From Streptomyces sp. NBC_01788 (GTDB lineage: Bacteria > Actinomycetota > Actinomycetes > Streptomycetales > Streptomycetaceae), in the NCBI RefSeq assembly GCF_035917575.1, contig NZ_CP109090.1, positions 4,092,001-4,156,000 of the forward strand: a stretch of DNA of 64,000 nucleotides, given 5' to 3'. Position 1 is the first letter of the stretch; every line of letters starts with the position of its first letter. Made by a program: the position numbers and the translations under genes. Positions 1 to 9,021 of the stretch are shown here, piece after piece. Below the pieces are notes generated by a model that saw nothing but the letters and a program-made list of their open reading frames with translations, was not told the DNA's origin and did no database searches.

Positions 1-431
1 GCGGGGCGGGTGCGGCACTTCGGCGGCATCACGTGTTCCAGACCGGCGTGCACGGCTCCCAGCAGCGCCCCGAGGCGGGCGCACTGCCTGGTGGTGAGCT
101 GGCCGCCGTGCCGATGCCGGCCGTCGATCCACGGGTGCAGGGCGTAGGCATGGCCGCCCACGACGGCGACCGTGCGCCCGTCGCGGCCGGTGAGCGGCGG
201 CGCCACCGGGACGCCGAGGTCGGCCAGGCGCTGGGTCGCCCGGTGCTGGCGCGCGATGGCGGCGGGATCGGCTGTGTCCGGATCGAAATGGTGCTTGAGG
301 AAATAACGGCCGCGAGTCGTGCACAGCCGGTAGCCGCGGTTGAGCAGGCCCTGGTCGACCGGCTCGCAGGCGAGCGGCGAACCGGCGGCGTACTGGCGCA
401 TCAAGGCGCCCAGAGGGGGCGCGTGGGGCAC
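1..431 (-). CDS. Aminoglycoside/homoserine-kinase-type phosphotransferase, C-terminus cut by window edge
   Basis: The reverse strand reads an open frame running off the left edge. Its N-terminal part contains the segments NRGYRL, RYFLKHHF and LHPWIDGRH, which match the nucleotide-binding lobe of the APH/ChoK phosphotransferase fold (the lysine in YFLK would be the ATP-binding lysine). Only about 140 residues are visible, so the catalytic Asp loop cannot be checked. GTG at 431 is chosen because the PPLGAL segment that follows looks like the first helix of the family. ATG at 401 is an alternative, and neither has an obvious ribosome binding site. Substrate cannot be deduced. It is divergent from the bkd operon. 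Confidence 0.6.
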   Translation of the reverse strand, partial: MPHAPPLGALMRQYAAGSPLACEPVDQGLLNRGYRLCTTRGRYFLKHHFDPDTADPAAIARQHRATQRLADLGVPVAPPLTGRDGRTVAVVGGHAYALHPWIDGRHRHGGQLTTRQCARLGALLGAVHAGLEHVMPPKCRTRP

Positions 432-1027
432 GGGGGGTGGTACACATGGGCGCGGCACGCGCCAGATGCTAGGGCACCGCCGGAGGCTGTGAGCTGGGGC
501 TTGTCACAGACAGTCGTCGGTGATCGCTTTCGGTCACGTAAGGTCGCGATGCCGTCCCGCGACCGCCCGCCGCGCGCCGATGCGCCCCCTGCCCGAGTCC
601 CGCTTGTCGCAGCAGGACGGCTCCCGTCCGGCCCCCGCCGGGTCCCTTCCCGCCGTCCCCCGGGCGGTGCCATCCATCAAGAGCAGTTCCGGCCATTCGT
701 CGACCCTTCCCGACTCGGGGGTGACCGGGATAACGTGCCGGTGTTCCGGCCCCCTGCACGGCTGTGACCAGCGGCTGCCCCGACTGTCCGGCGAGGTATT
801 TGGACGTCCAAGCGTAAATACTTGGAAATCCAAGGAAACGCCCAGGTCAGGAGGGGTTTCCCAGAAATGTGGAGCACTGGGTAACGTGACTGCTGCAGGG
901 CGCTCGCCGGGGCACCTGTCACGCCTGTTCCCGGCCGAGTGGCACCCACCCCGTGCCCGGTGGTCCGGAACAGGTGAGCCGCACTGGCTACCGGCAACCC
1001 CGGGGCCGGACCGACGGAGGAGCACAC
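432..1027. other. Long divergent intergenic region upstream of bkd operon
   Basis: About 600 bp separates the phosphotransferase gene from bkdA. I see no convincing gene here: the open frames that cross it have no family resemblance and no ribosome binding site. The right half is AT-richer than its surroundings (about 790-870) and carries two dyads, listed separately. It most likely holds the promoter and leader of the bkd operon. Confidence 0.6.
800..834. promoter_or_regulatory. Two inverted repeats, candidate operator of bkd operon
   Basis: A perfect 12-bp palindrome TTGGACGTCCAA occupies 800-811, and a second dyad, CTTGGA-AA-TCCAAG, occupies 821-834. Their centres are 22 bp apart, close to two helical turns, and they share the half-site TTGGA/TCCAA. 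This is the geometry expected for a dimeric regulator binding two sites on one DNA face. The nearest downstream gene is bkdA. The regulator is unknown; no regulator gene lies beside it in this window. Confidence 0.5.
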
Positions 1028-2224
1028 GTGACCGTGGAGAGCACTGCCGCGCGCACATCGCGACGCAGCGCCGGAAGCAAGGCCGGCGCGACCGGCACGA
1101 AAGCCGCCGGCACCAGGCGGCGTACCGGCGCCAAGAAGGGCGCCGACCCCGAACTCGTGCAGTTGCTGACGCCCGAGGGCGAGCGCGTCAAGAACGCCGA
1201 GTACGACAAGTACGTCGCCGGCATCACCGCCGACGAGCTTCGCGGCCTGTACCGCGACATGGTGCTCACCCGCCGCTTCGACGCCGAGGCCACCGCCCTG
1301 CAGCGCCAGGGCGAACTGGGGTTGTGGGCCTCGCTGCTCGGCCAGGAGGCCGCCCAGATCGGCTCCGGCCGAGCCACCCGCGAGGACGACTACGTCTTCC
1401 CGACCTACCGCGAGCACGGCGTCGCCTGGTGCCGCGGGGTGGACCCGACCAACCTGCTCGGCATGTTCCGCGGGGTGAACAACGGCGGCTGGGACCCCAA
1501 CGGCAACAACTTCCACCTCTACACGATCGTCATCGGCTCCCAGGCGCTGCACGCCACCGGCTACGCGATGGGCGTGGCCAAGGACGGCGCCGACTCCGCG
1601 GTCGTCGCCTACTTCGGCGACGGCGCCTCCAGCCAGGGCGACGTGGCCGAGGCGTTCACCTTCTCCGCGGTCTACAACGCCCCCGTGGTGTTCTTCTGCC
1701 AGAACAACCAGTGGGCGATCTCCGAGCCGACCGAGAAGCAGATGCGGGTCCCGCTCTACCAGCGGGCGGCCGGCTTCGGCTTCCCCGGCGTCCGCGTCGA
1801 CGGCAACGACGTGCTGGCCTGCCTCGCGGTCACCAAGTGGGCGCTGGAGCGCGCCCGCAACGGCGAGGGCCCCACCCTGGTCGAGGCGTTCACCTACCGC
1901 ATGGGCGCCCACACCACCTCCGACGACCCCACCCGGTACCGGGGCGACGAGGAGCGCCTGGCCTGGGAGGCGAAGGACCCGATCCTGCGCCTTCGCCGCC
2001 ACCTGGAGGCCGCAAACCACGCGGACGAGGGATTCTTCGCGGAACTCGAGACCGAGAGCGAGGCGTTGGGCAGGCGAGTGCGCGAAGCGGTCCGTGCCAT
2101 GCCCGACCCGGACCTCTTCGCCATCTTCGAGAACGTGTACGCGGACGGGCATGCGCTCGTCGACGAGGAGCGCGCCCAGTTCGCCGCCTACCAGGCGTCG
2201 TTCGCGGACGCAGAGGGGGTCTGA
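1028..2224 (+). CDS. bkdA: Branched-chain 2-oxoacid dehydrogenase E1 alpha subunit
   Basis: Thiamine-diphosphate-dependent E1 alpha subunit (398 aa) that decarboxylates 2-oxoacids from valine, leucine and isoleucine. In Streptomyces this supplies acyl-CoA starters for branched fatty acids and polyketides. The ThDP motif is visible as GDGASSQGD followed some 25 residues on by QNNQWAI. The central YREHGVAW and MGAHTTSDDPTRYR segments are typical of the family. A Lys/Arg/Ala-rich stretch of about 40 residues precedes the conserved core. GTG at 1028 is chosen because GGAGG lies seven bases upstream; an in-frame start further upstream would cross untranslated DNA. It is the first gene of a tight three-gene operon; the next gene starts two bases after its stop. 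Confidence 0.95.
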   Translation: MTVESTAARTSRRSAGSKAGATGTKAAGTRRRTGAKKGADPELVQLLTPEGERVKNAEYDKYVAGITADELRGLYRDMVLTRRFDAEATALQRQGELGLWASLLGQEAAQIGSGRATREDDYVFPTYREHGVAWCRGVDPTNLLGMFRGVNNGGWDPNGNNFHLYTIVIGSQALHATGYAMGVAKDGADSAVVAYFGDGASSQGDVAEAFTFSAVYNAPVVFFCQNNQWAISEPTEKQMRVPLYQRAAGFGFPGVRVDGNDVLACLAVTKWALERARNGEGPTLVEAFTYRMGAHTTSDDPTRYRGDEERLAWEAKDPILRLRRHLEAANHADEGFFAELETESEALGRRVREAVRAMPDPDLFAIFENVYADGHALVDEERAQFAAYQASFADAEGV

Positions 2225-2226
2225 AC

Positions 2227-3207
2227 ATGGCTGCGGAGAAGATGGCCCTGGCCAAGGCGATCAACGAGTCGCTGCGCCGTGCCCTGGACAACGACCCCAA
2301 GGTCCTCATCATGGGTGAGGACGTCGGAAAGCTCGGCGGCGTGTTCCGGGTGACGGACGGGCTGCAGAAGGACTTCGGCGAGAGCCGCGTCATCGACACC
2401 CCGCTCGCCGAGTCCGGCATCGTCGGCACCGCGATCGGCCTCGCCCTGCGCGGCTACCGCCCGGTGGTCGAGATCCAGTTCGACGGCTTCGTCTTCCCGG
2501 CGTACGACCAGATCGTCACGCAGCTCGCGAAGATGCACGCGCGCTCGCTGGGCAAGGTCAAGCTGCCGGTCGTCGTCCGCATCCCCTACGGCGGCGGCAT
2601 CGGCGCGGTCGAGCACCACTCGGAGTCCCCCGAGGCGCTGTTCGCGCATGTGGCGGGCCTGAAGATCGTCAGCCCATCCAACGCGTCGGACGCGTACTGG
2701 ATGATGCAGCAGGCCATCCAGAGCGACGACCCGGTGATCTACTTCGAGCCCAAGCGGCGCTACTGGGACAAGGCCGAGGTCGATACCGAGGCCATCCCCG
2801 CCCCGCTGCACAAGGCGCAGGTCGTCCGCGAGGGCACGGACCTGACCCTGGCGGCCTACGGCCCGATGGTGAAGCTCTGCCAGGAGGTCGCCGCCGCGGC
2901 CGCCGAGGAGGGCAAGTCCCTGGAGGTCCTGGACCTGCGCTCGGTCTCCCCGATCGACTTCGACGCGATCCAGGCCTCGGTGGAGCGGACGCGCCGGCTG
3001 GTCGTGGTCCACGAGGCGCCGGTGTTCTTCGGCTCCGGCGCGGAGATCGCCGCCCGGATCACCGAGCGCTGCTTCTACCACCTGGAGGCTCCGGTGCTCC
3101 GGGTCGGCGGCTATCACGCGCCGTACCCGCCGGCCCGCCTGGAGGAGTCCTACCTGCCGGACCTGGACCGCGTGCTCGACGCCGTCGACCGCTCGCTGGC
3201 GTACTGA
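2227..3207 (+). CDS. bkdB: Branched-chain 2-oxoacid dehydrogenase E1 beta subunit
   Basis: E1 beta subunit (326 aa, the usual family length), partner of the preceding E1 alpha in an alpha2beta2 tetramer. The start region MAAEKMALAKAINESL and the motifs MGEDVGKLGGVFRVT, RVIDTPLAESGIVG and IPYGGGIGAVEHHSES are diagnostic of the pyrimidine-binding transketolase domain. The C-terminal transketolase domain carries DLRSVSPID and VHEAP. ATG at 2227 lies just after the bkdA stop, so the two subunits are probably translationally coupled and made in equal amounts. The gene stops ten bases before the E2 gene. Confidence 0.95.
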   Translation: MAAEKMALAKAINESLRRALDNDPKVLIMGEDVGKLGGVFRVTDGLQKDFGESRVIDTPLAESGIVGTAIGLALRGYRPVVEIQFDGFVFPAYDQIVTQLAKMHARSLGKVKLPVVVRIPYGGGIGAVEHHSESPEALFAHVAGLKIVSPSNASDAYWMMQQAIQSDDPVIYFEPKRRYWDKAEVDTEAIPAPLHKAQVVREGTDLTLAAYGPMVKLCQEVAAAAAEEGKSLEVLDLRSVSPIDFDAIQASVERTRRLVVVHEAPVFFGSGAEIAARITERCFYHLEAPVLRVGGYHAPYPPARLEESYLPDLDRVLDAVDRSLAY

Positions 3208-3217
3208 GGAGAGGTTC

Positions 3218-4636
3218 GTGACGACGATGACCGATGCGTCCGTGCGCGAGTTCAAGATGCCGGATGTCGGCGAGGGTCTGACCGAGGCGGAGATCCTCAA
3301 GTGGTACGTCCAGCCCGGTGACACGGTCACCGACGGACAGGTGGTCTGCGAGGTCGAGACCGCCAAGGCGGCTGTCGAACTGCCCATCCCCTACGACGGG
3401 GTGGTGCGCGAGCTGCACTTCGCCGAGGGCACCACGGTGGACGTGGGCACGTCCATCATCGCGGTGCAGGTCGCGGGCGCGGCTCCGGCCGAGGTACCCG
3501 CGCAGGCCGCTCCGGTGGCCGAGCCGAAGACCGAGCAGGGCACGGACGAGGAGGAGAAGCCGCAGGGCCGCCAGCCGGTGCTGGTGGGCTACGGCGTCTC
3601 GGTGTCCTCCACCAAGCGCCGCCCGCGCAAGGGCCCGGAGGCCGTGGCCGCCCCGGCGGCGACGGCACCCAGGGCGGAGCTGAACGGGCACGGCACCGCG
3701 GCCGCCGTGGCGCCCGCCGGGCCCCGCCCGCTGGCCAAGCCCCCGGTGCGCAAGCTGGCCAAGGACCTGGGCGTGGACCTCGCCACGGTCGTGCCGTCCG
3801 GCCCGGACGGCATCATCACGCGCGAGGACGTGCACGCGGCGATGGCCGTACCGGCCGCACCCACGGCCCCCGAGCCCGCGGCTGCGCCGGCGCCGGTGGC
3901 CGTGGCTCCGGCTCCCGCCGTGAGCCACGACGGTGCGCGCGAGACCCGTATCCCCGTCAAGGGCGTCCGCAAGGCGACGGCGGCGGCGATGGTCGGCTCG
4001 GCGTTCACGGCCCCGCACGTCACGGAGTTCGTGACGGTGGACGTGACGCGCACGATGAAGCTGGTCGAGGAGCTCAAGCAGGACAAGGACATGCAGGGGC
4101 TGCGGGTCAACCCGCTGCTGCTGATCGCCAAGGCCCTGCTGGTCGCCATCAAGCGCAACCCGGAGATCAACGCGTCCTGGGACGAGGCGGCTCAGGAGAT
4201 CGTCCTGAAGCACTACGTCAACCTGGGCATCGCGGCGGCGACCCCGCGCGGCCTGATCGTGCCGAACATCAAGGACGCCCACGCCAAGACGCTGCCGCAA
4301 CTCGCGCAGGGCCTCGGCGAGCTGGTGGCGACGGCCCGCGAGGGCAAGACGTCCCCGGCGGCCATGCAGGGCGGCACGGTGACGATCACCAACGTCGGCG
4401 TCTTCGGCGTCGACACCGGCACGCCGATCCTCAACCCCGGCGAGTCGGCGATCCTCGCGGTCGGCGCGATCAAGCTCCAGCCGTGGGTCCACAAGGGCAA
4501 GGTCAAGCCCCGCCAGGTCACCACGCTGGCCCTCAGCTTCGACCACCGCCTGGTCGACGGCGAACTCGGCTCCAAGGTCCTGGCCGACGTGGCCGCGATC
4601 CTGGAACAGCCGAAGCGACTGATCACCTGGGCCTGA
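3218..4636 (+). CDS. bkdC: Branched-chain 2-oxoacid dehydrogenase E2 (dihydrolipoamide acyltransferase)
   Basis: E2 core of the complex (472 aa). It transfers the acyl group from lipoamide to CoA. Domains in order: one lipoyl domain (residues about 10-88, lipoylated Lys50 within ETAKAAVE), a long linker rich in Ala, Pro and charged residues, a peripheral-subunit-binding domain near residues 170-205 (VRKLAKDLGVDL), a second Ala/Pro linker, and the catalytic acyltransferase domain ending in SFDHRLVDG, where His443 and Asp447 are the catalytic pair. GTG at 3218 is preceded by a GAGGAGAGG-like ribosome binding site. No E3 gene follows, so the complex must use a dihydrolipoamide dehydrogenase encoded elsewhere. 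Two hairpins follow the stop codon. Confidence 0.95.
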   Translation: MTTMTDASVREFKMPDVGEGLTEAEILKWYVQPGDTVTDGQVVCEVETAKAAVELPIPYDGVVRELHFAEGTTVDVGTSIIAVQVAGAAPAEVPAQAAPVAEPKTEQGTDEEEKPQGRQPVLVGYGVSVSSTKRRPRKGPEAVAAPAATAPRAELNGHGTAAAVAPAGPRPLAKPPVRKLAKDLGVDLATVVPSGPDGIITREDVHAAMAVPAAPTAPEPAAAPAPVAVAPAPAVSHDGARETRIPVKGVRKATAAAMVGSAFTAPHVTEFVTVDVTRTMKLVEELKQDKDMQGLRVNPLLLIAKALLVAIKRNPEINASWDEAAQEIVLKHYVNLGIAAATPRGLIVPNIKDAHAKTLPQLAQGLGELVATAREGKTSPAAMQGGTVTITNVGVFGVDTGTPILNPGESAILAVGAIKLQPWVHKGKVKPRQVTTLALSFDHRLVDGELGSKVLADVAAILEQPKRLITWA

Positions 4637-4656
4637 CGGCCCACGGCACAACGGCG

Positions 4657-4684
4657 CCCCGCACCTCCGTCCGGAGGTGCGGGG
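4657..4684. terminator. Perfect 13-bp stem hairpin after bkdC
   Basis: The arms CCCCGCACCTCCG and CGGAGGTGCGGGG are perfectly complementary with a two-base centre. The hairpin lies 20 bases after the bkdC stop. There is no U-run, as is common in this GC-rich group. Confidence 0.65.
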
Positions 4685-4692
4685 CACACGAG

Positions 4693-4725
4693 AAGGGCCC
4701 CCGCTGGTCTCAGCGGCGGGCCCTT
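4693..4725. terminator. Second hairpin between convergent bkdC and D-Ala-D-Ala carboxypeptidase genes
   Basis: AAGGGCCC-CCGCTG pairs with CAGCGG-C-GGGCCCTT around a GTCT loop, giving a 14-bp stem with one bulge. It is followed by T residues on the + strand and preceded by A residues, so it can serve both convergent genes. Confidence 0.7.
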
Positions 4726-4751
4726 TCGGCCCGGTGGGGCCGGTGAGGCGG

Positions 4752-5654
4752 TCAGCCCTTCTGGGCGAAGCCGTAGTTCAGGAGCTTCGTCGCGTCCGTC
4801 GCGCGCTGGGCGTACGTGGAAGAGGCCAGGACGGTGCCGATGACGGTCCTGCCGTTCCTGGTGGCGGCGAAGACGAGGCAGGCGCCGGCCTGCGGGCCGG
4901 AGCCCGTCTTCACGCCGATGGCGCCGCTGTAGCTGCTGAGCAGCGTGTTCGTGTTCGTCCACTTGCCCATCGTGCGGGTGCTGCCCGTCTTGGTGACGGT
5001 CTTGGCCGTGTACGACTTCGTCTTCACGACCGTACGGAACGTGGCGCTCTTCATCGTGCTGCGCGCCAGCTTCGTCAGGTCGCGCGGCGTCGAGTAGTTG
5101 TTGCCCTTGCCGATGCCGTCGAACGAGTCGAAGTGCGTGTTCGTCATGCCGAGGCTCTTGGCGGTGCTGTTCATCTTGCCGATGAAGGACTTCACCCGCG
5201 CGTCCCGCGTCGAGCCCGAACCGTACTTGTCGGCCAGCGCGTAGGCGGCGTCGCAGCCCGAGGGCAGCATCAGGCCGTACAGTAGCTGGCGGACGGTCAC
5301 CTTGTCGCCGACGATCAGGTGGGCCTGGGAGGCGTTGTTCTTGACGACGTAGTCGCTGTACGCCTTCTGGATGGTGACCTTGGCGTCGAGGTTCAGTTTC
5401 GGCTGGGCCAGCACGACCTTGGCGGTCATGATCTTCGTGGTGGAGCCGGTGGAACGCTTGGTGTCCGCGGTCTTGGCGTAGAGGGTCTTGCCCGTCCCGT
5501 CGTCCATGACGAAGCCGCCCTTGGCCACGATCGACGGCGTGGCGACGGCCTGCGCGGGTGCCGCGGTGAGGGCCCCGGCGGCGAGCACGGCGCTCGCGGT
5601 CACGGTGACCGCTGCGGCTCTGCGGATACGGATGCCCTGGATGCCGGTTTTCAA
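4752..5654 (-). CDS. D-alanyl-D-alanine carboxypeptidase (PBP5/DacA-type, secreted)
   Basis: Penicillin-binding protein of the S11 family (300 aa) that trims the terminal D-Ala from peptidoglycan stem peptides outside the cell. The active-site motifs are present in order: STTK (nucleophile Ser, general-base Lys), SGC as the SxN-type second motif, and KTGSG as the third. An Arg-rich N-terminus followed by an Ala-rich hydrophobic stretch ending AAPAQA is a signal peptide. There is no C-terminal PBP5 membrane anchor domain, so the protein is probably released or retained in the wall. TTG at 5654 is the chosen start because it sits directly before the signal peptide; an upstream in-frame ATG at 5726 would add an unlikely non-hydrophobic extension. 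It is divergent from the GntR gene. Confidence 0.88.
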   Translation of the reverse strand: MKTGIQGIRIRRAAAVTVTASAVLAAGALTAAPAQAVATPSIVAKGGFVMDDGTGKTLYAKTADTKRSTGSTTKIMTAKVVLAQPKLNLDAKVTIQKAYSDYVVKNNASQAHLIVGDKVTVRQLLYGLMLPSGCDAAYALADKYGSGSTRDARVKSFIGKMNSTAKSLGMTNTHFDSFDGIGKGNNYSTPRDLTKLARSTMKSATFRTVVKTKSYTAKTVTKTGSTRTMGKWTNTNTLLSSYSGAIGVKTGSGPQAGACLVFAATRNGRTVIGTVLASSTYAQRATDATKLLNYGFAQKG

Positions 5655-5850
5655 GTGAGGTACCCCGATTATGTCGAATTCCTCTGCGGTGCGGCAGAGT
5701 TGAAAGCCCACAAGGTGGTGCCGCACCAGTCTGACTCGCGGGCGACGTGGAAGGTTGTGCGGTTTCCGGGGTGGATTTCCCGTCGGGCCCGTATGGTCCG
5801 CATGCTGGATGGGGCGGGCCTTGCGTACGTGTTGTATCTATGCTGTGGGC

Positions 5851-6501
5851 ATGAGCATGGCCGTGAAACAGCCCCCCGCCGCCGACCGCGTGTACACGCA
5901 CGTCAAACAGGCCGTCCTGGACCGCAGTTACCAGGGCGGCACCCTGCTGACCGAGGGTGAGCTGGCCGAGGCCGTCGGCGTGTCGCGCACGCCCGTGCGC
6001 GAGGCTCTGCTGCGGCTCGAGGTCGAGGGGCTCATCAGGCTCTACCCGAAGAAGGGCGCCCTCGTCCTGCCGGTCTCCGCACAGGAGATCGCCGACGTGG
6101 TCGAGACCCGGCAACTGGTCGAGGAGCACGCGGCCAGGAAGGCCGTACCCGCGCCGCCGGGGCTCATCGAGCGGCTCGAGGAACTGCTGCTGAAGCAGAA
6201 GAAGGAGGCCGCCGCCGGTGACTTCGCCGCGGCCGCCGTCACCGACCGCTGCTTCCACGCCGAGATCGTCCGCAGCGGCGGCAACGAGATCCTGTCCCGG
6301 CTCTACGACCAGTTGCGCGACCGGCAGCTGCGCATGGGCGTCGCCGTCATGCACTCCCACCCCGACCGGCTCGCCAAGACGCTCGCCGAGCACGAGCAGA
6401 TCCTGGACGCGCTGCGCTCGGGGGACGCGGAGGCGGCCGTCGAGGTCGTGCACCGGCACGTCAACTGGTTCTCCCACCTCGCGCGGGGTGAGGTCCGGTG
6501 A
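5851..6501 (+). CDS. GntR-family transcriptional regulator (FadR subfamily, FCD domain)
   Basis: DNA-binding regulator (216 aa). A winged helix-turn-helix occupies roughly residues 10-75, with the signature LAEAVGVSRTPVREALLRLE. A helical FCD effector domain follows (ETRQLVEEHAA, then AEIVRSGGNEIL, LAEHEQILDALRSGDAEAA). FCD regulators usually bind small carboxylates, often with a metal. ATG at 5851 is chosen; ATG at 5857 is possible and no strong ribosome binding site is visible. The next gene, an MFS transporter, overlaps its stop by four bases (GTGA). It therefore probably controls uptake or efflux of the transporter substrate and its own operon. Confidence 0.88.
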   Translation: MSMAVKQPPAADRVYTHVKQAVLDRSYQGGTLLTEGELAEAVGVSRTPVREALLRLEVEGLIRLYPKKGALVLPVSAQEIADVVETRQLVEEHAARKAVPAPPGLIERLEELLLKQKKEAAAGDFAAAAVTDRCFHAEIVRSGGNEILSRLYDQLRDRQLRMGVAVMHSHPDRLAKTLAEHEQILDALRSGDAEAAVEVVHRHVNWFSHLARGEVR

Positions 6502-7817
6502 GCGCCTCGTCCTCGTCGGCCTCCTCGCCTGCCGCCCTGCCCGGCGATCCGCCCGGCGGCCGACGCGCCGTCGCGGTGTGGAGCATCGGCGTCGCCGTCT
6601 ACTTCGTCGCCGTCATCTTCCGCACGTCCCTGGGCGTCGCCGGCCTCGACGCCGCCGACCGCTTCCACGTGGGCGCCTCGGCTCTGTCGACGTTCTCGAT
6701 CCTCCAACTCCTCGTCTACGCCGGTATGCAGATACCCGTCGGTCTGCTCGTCGACCGGCTCGGCACCAAGAAGGTGCTGGCCATCGGCGCCGTGCTCTTC
6801 ACGGCCGGCCAGCTCGGCTTCGCGTTCTCCCCGTCGTACGGCACCGCGCTCGCCTCGCGCGCGCTGCTCGGCTGCGGGGACGCCATGACGTTCATCAGCG
6901 TGCTGCGGCTGGGCACCCGTTGGTTCCCCGTCCGGCGCGGTCCGCTGGTCGCCCAGATGGCCGGACTGGTCGGAATGGCCGGCAACCTGGTGTCCACGCT
7001 GGTGCTGGCCCGGCTGCTGCACGGGGTGGGCTGGACGGCGGCCTTCGCGGGCAGTGCGCTGGCCGGAGCGGTGGTGCTGCTCCTGCTGGTGCTGTTCCTC
7101 AAGGACCACCCCGAGGGCCACGAGCCGGAGCCGATGCCCCACCAGGGCGCCGTCTACGTACGTCGGCAGATCGCCGCGGCCTGGCGGGAGCCCGGGACGC
7201 GGCTCGGGCTGTGGGTGCACTTCACCACGCAGTTCCCGGCGATGGTGTTCCTGCTGCTGTGGGGGCTGCCGTTCCTGGTCGAGGCCCAGGGCCTGTCGCG
7301 GGCGGACGCGGGGGAACTTCTCACGCTCGTCGTGGTGTCCAACATGGCCGTCGGGCTCGTCTACGGGCAGATCGTCGCCCGGCACCACGCGGCACGGCTG
7401 CCGCTCGCGCTCGGCACGGTGGCGGCGACCGCGACCATGTGGGCGGTGACGCTGGCGTATCCGGGCGGACGGGCGCCGGTGTGGCTGCTGGTCGTGCTGT
7501 GCGTGGTGCTCGGCGCGTGCGGGCCGGCCTCGATGATCGGGTTCGACTTCGCGCGCCCGGCGAATCCGGCGGAGCGCCAGGGGACGGCGTCGGGCATCAC
7601 CAACATGGGTGGCTTCGTGGCCTCGATGACGACGCTGTTCGCGGTCGGGGTGCTGCTGGACGCGACCGGGGACGACTACCGGATCGCCTTCTCGGTGATG
7701 TTCGTGCTCCAGGCGCTGGGCGTGAGCCAGATCCTGCGGCTGCGCAGGAAGGCGGCCCGCCGGGAGCGGGAGCGGCTGGTCGCCAGCCGGGTGGAGACGG
7801 TGCACGTGCCGGCGTGA
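6498..7817 (+). CDS. MFS transporter
   Basis: Major facilitator superfamily permease (439 aa) with about twelve hydrophobic segments in two six-helix halves. The motif-A equivalent lies in the loop after helix two (VDRLGTKKVLAIG). The middle of the protein has a charged cytoplasmic loop near residue 200 (LKDHPEGHEPEP). The first about 25 residues are Ser/Ala/Pro-rich and probably disordered. GTG at 6498 overlaps the stop of the GntR gene, indicating translational coupling. Substrate cannot be inferred from sequence alone. Confidence 0.85.
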   Translation: MSASSSSASSPAALPGDPPGGRRAVAVWSIGVAVYFVAVIFRTSLGVAGLDAADRFHVGASALSTFSILQLLVYAGMQIPVGLLVDRLGTKKVLAIGAVLFTAGQLGFAFSPSYGTALASRALLGCGDAMTFISVLRLGTRWFPVRRGPLVAQMAGLVGMAGNLVSTLVLARLLHGVGWTAAFAGSALAGAVVLLLLVLFLKDHPEGHEPEPMPHQGAVYVRRQIAAAWREPGTRLGLWVHFTTQFPAMVFLLLWGLPFLVEAQGLSRADAGELLTLVVVSNMAVGLVYGQIVARHHAARLPLALGTVAATATMWAVTLAYPGGRAPVWLLVVLCVVLGACGPASMIGFDFARPANPAERQGTASGITNMGGFVASMTTLFAVGVLLDATGDDYRIAFSVMFVLQALGVSQILRLRRKAARRERERLVASRVETVHVPA

Positions 7818-7976
7818 CGGCGCGTCGAGCCGCCGACGCGGGACGGACGGGAGCGGGTGCGCCCACCGCCGCCGCGACCGAGCGGCGCCTGCCCCCGGCC
7901 GCCGGAGCACGGCAGATCCGGCTCACTCCGGGGGAAGCACATCCGTCCGCGGCCACCAACCGCCCCGGTCACGGCC

Positions 7977-8801
7977 CTAGGCCGTCACCACGAAGTTCCG
8001 CAGGATCGCCTCCGCCAGGTCCAGGTCGCCCTCCGTCTTCACCCGGTCCGCGACCGCATCCGGGGTGGTCCGGCCGCAGGCCAGGCGTACGTAGGTCTCC
8101 CAGTCGAGCGCCAGGGTCGCCGCCGGGCCGAGGGCCGGGGCCGTCTCCAGGGTGCCGCGGCCCTGGATGTCGACGCGGATCGTGCGCAGGAACTCCACCG
8201 GGCCGTGCACGTCGAAGACGATCGCCGAACTGCGCGGGGCGTCCGCCTTGGCCGCGACCACGTCAGGGAGGGCGGCCAGCAGATGGTCACGGGCGACGTG
8301 GGCGCCCGGCGAGTCGAGGTTGCCGGGCCGGCCGAGGGCCACGCGCAGATCCTGCTCGTGCACCCAGATGTCGAAGGCCCGGTAGCGCATGGCCTCTTCG
8401 AGGGTGATCTCCGCGCTGAGCGGGCCGCGCACCTTGGTGCCGGGGTCGCGGGCCTCGTTCCGCAGCTGGCGGTTGCGGCGGATGATCGTGTACTCCAGCT
8501 CGGAGGTCATCTCCGGCGAGGTGTGGTGGCGGCGGACGTCGACCTGCATCTCCATGTAGCGCTGGTGCTCGTTGGTGACGTGGAACAGGTCGCGCGGCAG
8601 CGCGTGGATGGGCCGCGGGTCGCCCAGCAGCTCGCAGTCCATGCCGATGATGTGCGAGACCACGTCACGGACCGACCAGCCGGGGCACGGGGTGCGCCGG
8701 TTCCAGTCGGCTTCCACCAGGGGCTGCATCAGCTCCGATATCGCCTCGACGGAGTGGGTCCAGGCATCGGCGTAGGGCTGGAGGGTGGGATGCAGACTCA
8801 C
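7977..8801 (-). CDS. Maleylpyruvate-isomerase-like protein (MDMPI/DinB fold, TIGR03083-like)
   Basis: A 274-aa protein with the N-terminal four-helix metal-binding domain seen in mycothiol-dependent maleylpyruvate isomerases. The segments CPGWSVRDVVSHIIGMDCEL and FDIWVHEQDLR carry the two His residues expected of the metal site (the third would be the His of the DLFHVT-EHQR region). The C-terminal part (DVHGPVEFLRTIRVDIQGRGT) resembles the MDMPI_C/SCP2-like domain. Many actinobacterial members act as mycothiol-dependent enzymes, but the reaction here is unknown. GTG at 8801 follows a GAGGGG ribosome binding site. A promoter is shared with the divergent nitrilase gene. Confidence 0.75.
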   Translation of the reverse strand: MSLHPTLQPYADAWTHSVEAISELMQPLVEADWNRRTPCPGWSVRDVVSHIIGMDCELLGDPRPIHALPRDLFHVTNEHQRYMEMQVDVRRHHTSPEMTSELEYTIIRRNRQLRNEARDPGTKVRGPLSAEITLEEAMRYRAFDIWVHEQDLRVALGRPGNLDSPGAHVARDHLLAALPDVVAAKADAPRSSAIVFDVHGPVEFLRTIRVDIQGRGTLETAPALGPAATLALDWETYVRLACGRTTPDAVADRVKTEGDLDLAEAILRNFVVTA

Positions 8802-9021
8802 GGAACGGGACCCCTCGGCGGTCGGTACACGGGCAGGATGTGATGGCATTGCCAGTGGGAGGTGGCTGCGGTCGGCGGGTGTCTTGGAACTCCCCCCGGT
8901 TCTCGCTCCGCTACGAGCAGGAGGTACCCCCAAGTTACGCTGCTGTGAGGCAGCCCGGCAGTGCTTTCGTGTGACGATCGTAGGCCTGTCCGGACGACTC
9001 GAGTGCCAGGACGGTGGTAGT

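Noticed and set aside
520..2226. N-terminal extension of the E1 beta frame upstream of 2227
   Set aside because: It overlaps the whole E1 alpha gene in another frame; E1 beta similarity starts exactly at ATG 2227.
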